Below are positions 5,978 to 7,420 of a stretch of DNA of 7,420 nt, piece by piece. Where the stretch lies: positions 1 to 7,420 of the forward strand of contig JACDAK010000217.1 in NCBI GenBank assembly GCA_013695495.1, given 5' to 3'. The position numbers were made by a program, and so were the translations under genes. Origin of the DNA: Blastocatellia bacterium (lineage in GTDB: Bacteria; Acidobacteriota; Blastocatellia; Pyrinomonadales; Pyrinomonadaceae). The notes under the pieces were generated by a model. The model was not told the DNA's origin, made no database searches, and saw nothing but the letters and a program-made list of their open reading frames with translations. Position 1 is the first letter of the stretch. Every line of letters begins with the position of its first letter.

Positions 5978-6673
5978 CTACCGAACTGTGTCGGGGTTGT
6001 CGAAGTCCATGCGCCGATAGCCGACGATGCGATCTTCCCAGTAACCTTTGAAGGGCGAATAGGTGATGCCTTTGGTGCGTGACGCATGATAGAAGCCGTT
6101 CTCATCTGCGACAATGCCAATGTGCCCGAGCTGGTTCATAAACACAAGCGTTCCGAAAACAAATCGGTCGTCACCCGTCACCGGTGTTGACATATCCCAC
6201 AACGATCTCGCACTCGTTCGCGTGAACAGAAGACCGGCATCCTGAAACACGCTCCAGATAAAACCAGAACAATCGTAGCTGTTTGGGCCTGACGATCCGT
6301 AGACATAGCGGATGCCAAGTCTAGCTTCGATCCCGTTCATGATCTCGTTCGAGACCACCGGCGAATAAACAGAGCGGCGAGCGGCTGCCGTCTTTGCCAT
6401 GTGGTTCAGAGGCGAAGCATCGCCCGTTTTTCGTACGAGTGACTCGTTTGATTGAACTCTTATTTCGTTGGTTAGAATCGGACGGTTGGTAGTTGTTGAA
6501 GAAGAAAGCGTTCGGGTGCCCTTTGTGGGGGCTGTCTGGGGTTGCGGTTGGTTCGTTGGTTGACTTGAACCGGTTCGGACAACACGTTGGCGATCTTGGC
6601 CCAAAGCTTCAATCCCGGCAAACAAAAACAAAATGGCAAACGACAGAGTAAAACTCTTCTTCAAAAAATTCAA
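5978..6673 (-). CDS. Secreted NlpC/P60-family peptidoglycan hydrolase
   Basis: This is probably a cysteine endopeptidase that cuts stem peptides of peptidoglycan in the periplasm or outside the cell. Of 231 residues, 1-25 form a signal peptide (basic start, core 8-20, cut near ALG-Q). Residues about 26-105 are a low-complexity Ser/Thr/Pro/Gln-rich linker. Residues 107-222 are the NlpC/P60 domain. The motif YDCSGFIWSVF gives nucleophile Cys135; QLGHIGIV gives His184; NGFYHAS gives His196 as the third polar residue. RYVYGSSGPNSYDCSG is the standard entry to the domain. No SH3 or LysM cell-wall-binding domain is present. The start is TTG at 6673-6671, supported by AGGAG nine bases upstream; no ATG gives a signal peptide. 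The gene has its own terminator and a long, structured upstream region, so it is probably monocistronic. Confidence 0.9.
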   Translation of the reverse strand: MNFLKKSFTLSFAILFLFAGIEALGQDRQRVVRTGSSQPTNQPQPQTAPTKGTRTLSSSTTTNRPILTNEIRVQSNESLVRKTGDASPLNHMAKTAAARRSVYSPVVSNEIMNGIEARLGIRYVYGSSGPNSYDCSGFIWSVFQDAGLLFTRTSARSLWDMSTPVTGDDRFVFGTLVFMNQLGHIGIVADENGFYHASRTKGITYSPFKGYWEDRIVGYRRMDFDNPDTVR

Positions 6674-6682
6674 AACGTGATT

Positions 6683-6687
6683 CTCCT
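6683..6687 (-). promoter_or_regulatory. Ribosome binding site supporting the TTG start of the NlpC/P60 gene
   Basis: AGGAG on the minus strand stands nine bases before TTG 6673-6671. That TTG opens a complete signal peptide. This is the main reason for accepting the rare start codon. Confidence 0.7.
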
Positions 6688-6713
6688 AGAAAATTATTTG
6701 GGTGCGGGAAAGC

Positions 6714-6757
6714 TTGGTCCGGCGAGCTGATGTCGCCTATTTAAAAAACAGGACCAA
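6714..6757 (-). promoter_or_regulatory. Nested inverted repeat (leader stem or operator) before the NlpC/P60 gene
   Basis: TTGGTCC (6714-6720) is complementary to GGACCAA (6751-6757). Immediately inside, GGCGA (6721-6725) pairs with TCGCC (6733-6737) around a 7-base loop. On the minus strand this reads as a 12-pair stem interrupted on one side by a 13-base bulge, about 40 bases before the start codon. No U-tract follows, so it is not a terminator. It may be a 5' leader structure or a protein site. It overlaps the candidate promoter at 6739-6767, so only one of the two readings is likely. Confidence 0.4.
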
Positions 6758-6767
6758 TGCAAATCAA
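6739..6767 (-). promoter_or_regulatory. Weak candidate promoter for the NlpC/P60 gene
   Basis: On the minus strand TTGATT (6767-6762), a 17-base spacer and TTAAAT (6744-6739) each match four of six consensus positions. The predicted leader would be about 60 bases. It is weak and overlaps a nested inverted repeat, so the true start may lie further upstream. Confidence 0.25.
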
Positions 6768-7096
6768 ATTCCTAAAACCTTGATAGATCTTCGAATTCCC
6801 CTTGGTATGTACTTCTTTTTTAGTTTGAGCGGGCTCCGATGTTAGCGTTACATTAACTCCGGGCAATTTGAAGAATAGCAATTTGAGAAAAAGATTGCAA
6901 AGGCTCAAGAAAAGGTTTTCTGCACGCGCAAAATGTCGACGGCCGGGACGGATGAATTCTCCGATTTGGACCGCCCCGACCACCGCGCACCCTCTCTTTC
7001 GAGAGGATACTAATTCGCCACCGTAAACCTGCTTATGTCCTTCGTATGTTTTTACAAACACGCAATCGCTAAGCGTTTCCAAAATTTTCCACGCCG
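6768..7096. other. Intergenic region without a supported gene
   Basis: These bases lie between the Fe-S carrier terminator and the upstream region of the NlpC/P60 gene. A long open frame on the minus strand crosses it (6741-7214), but it overlaps the Fe-S carrier, runs through that gene's terminator, and has no recognisable domain. The only clear local structure is CCTCTC-TTTC-GAGAGG (6991-7006), a perfect six-pair hairpin with a four-base loop. The left half is A/T-rich, while about 6930-6995 is GC-rich. It could hold a long leader or an unrecognised small RNA. Confidence 0.4.
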
Positions 7097-7130
7097 AAAA
7101 AAAGAAAGGCTCGCGCGAATAGCAAGCCTT
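7097..7130 (-). terminator. Intrinsic terminator of the Fe-S carrier gene
   Basis: On the minus strand AAGGCTTGC (7130-7122) pairs with GCGAGCCTT (7114-7106), a nine-pair stem with one G-U pair and a seven-base loop. It is followed by TCTTTTTTT (7105-7097). It lies 28 bases after the stop codon at 7159. Confidence 0.88.
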
Positions 7131-7158
7131 CCAAAAATTCCAAATTGTACGAGCTATC

Positions 7159-7420
7159 CTAGGCCGAGAACGAAGTCCCGCATCCGCATCCGCCAGTCGC
7201 GTTCGGATTCTCAAACGTAAAGCCCGAGCCCATCATATTCGAAGTATGGTCGATAACCACTCCGTTCAGATACTGAGCCGAAAACATATCGACAAAAAGC
7301 TTGATGCCGAACTTGTCCAATATAAAATCGCCCGCCTTCGACTCTTCCTCAACGTTCAGGCTGTACTGAAAGCCCGAACATCCGCCCGGAACAACGCGCA
7401 CCCGCAGTCCGGCGGTTTCC
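7159..7420 (-). CDS. erpA: A-type iron-sulfur cluster carrier/insertion protein (ErpA/IscA family), 5' end cut by the window
   Basis: A-type carriers hold an Fe-S cluster and pass it to target apoproteins in the cytosol. The visible 86 codons cover most of the HesB/IscA domain: GLRVRVVPGGCSGFQY, then FVDMFSAQYLNGVVIDH, and the ending NPNATGGCGCGTSFSA. The three cluster-ligand cysteines are present. The first and second are 64 residues apart, the same spacing as Cys35 and Cys99 of E. coli IscA, and the third follows in CGC. The frame stays open to the window edge (ETAGLRVRV upstream of an internal GTG at 7401), so the start lies outside and roughly 20-30 N-terminal residues are missing. The 'SAQYL.G' and 'CGCG.SFS' wording is nearer ErpA than IscA, but the exact subgroup is uncertain. 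It has a strong terminator just downstream. Confidence 0.92.
   Translation of the reverse strand, partial: ETAGLRVRVVPGGCSGFQYSLNVEEESKAGDFILDKFGIKLFVDMFSAQYLNGVVIDHTSNMMGSGFTFENPNATGGCGCGTSFSA

Noticed and set aside
6768..7096. A tRNA, SRP RNA or ydaO-type riboswitch in the intergenic region
   Set aside because: I looked for the T-arm pattern, the GGAAGGAAGC-type SRP loop and the ydaO core, and found no convincing match by eye.
6741..7214. Long minus-strand open frame between the NlpC/P60 gene and the window end
   Set aside because: It overlaps the Fe-S carrier gene in another frame, reads through that gene's terminator and shows no domain or convincing composition.
1..7420. CRISPR array, insertion sequence, toxin-antitoxin or phage-defence genes
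   Set aside because: There are no spaced direct repeats, transposase motifs, terminal repeats with target duplication, or recognisable defence domains.

Overview
The window looks like a chromosomal stretch of a Gram-negative, non-model bacterium. The best guess is Acidobacteriota, class Blastocatellia. The reasons are mixed GC content, secreted proteins ending in carboxypeptidase-regulatory-like (transthyretin-fold) modules, a proteinase K-type subtilase with a prealbumin-like domain, and a small Sm-like protein. This placement rests on remembered family patterns, not on a search. I see no phage, transposon, CRISPR, tRNA or rRNA.

Layout. (1) Positions 5-2242 (+) hold a tight three-gene run: a small PGPGW-like membrane protein, a small DUF3592-like protein and a full-length biotin carboxylase (AccC). 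(2) Positions 2274-2313 hold a terminator hairpin between convergent genes. (3) Positions 2361-3188 (-) encode a secreted protein of unknown function with a C-terminal regulatory-like module. It is preceded by about 350 bp of intergenic DNA rich in inverted repeats. (4) Positions 3588-5447 (-) encode a secreted S8 serine protease with an I9 propeptide, the complete catalytic triad, a prealbumin-like domain and the same type of C-terminal module. Its own terminator lies at 3536-3561. (5) Positions 5448-5698 form a divergent promoter region. (6) Positions 5699-5908 (+) encode a small Sm-like protein. (7) A bidirectional terminator at 5914-5962 is shared with the convergent gene at 5978-6673 (-), a secreted NlpC/P60 hydrolase that starts with TTG. 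(8) Positions 6674-7096 are a long, apparently non-coding leader or intergenic region. (9) Positions 7159-7420 (-) are the 3' part of an A-type Fe-S carrier gene (ErpA/IscA family), cut by the window edge, with a terminator at 7097-7130.

How the genes relate. The + strand run joins a core enzyme of acyl-CoA carboxylation to two small proteins of unknown role, and no biotin carrier gene is adjacent. The minus-strand genes at 2361 and 3588 each have their own terminator and promoter region. They look like two separately transcribed secreted proteins that share a C-terminal module and possibly a regulatory sequence: a 15-base match lies upstream of both. Nothing in the window forms a recognisable new multi-gene system. 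The most notable items are the paired secreted proteins, the inverted-repeat cluster at 3441-3506, and the structured region in front of the NlpC/P60 gene.
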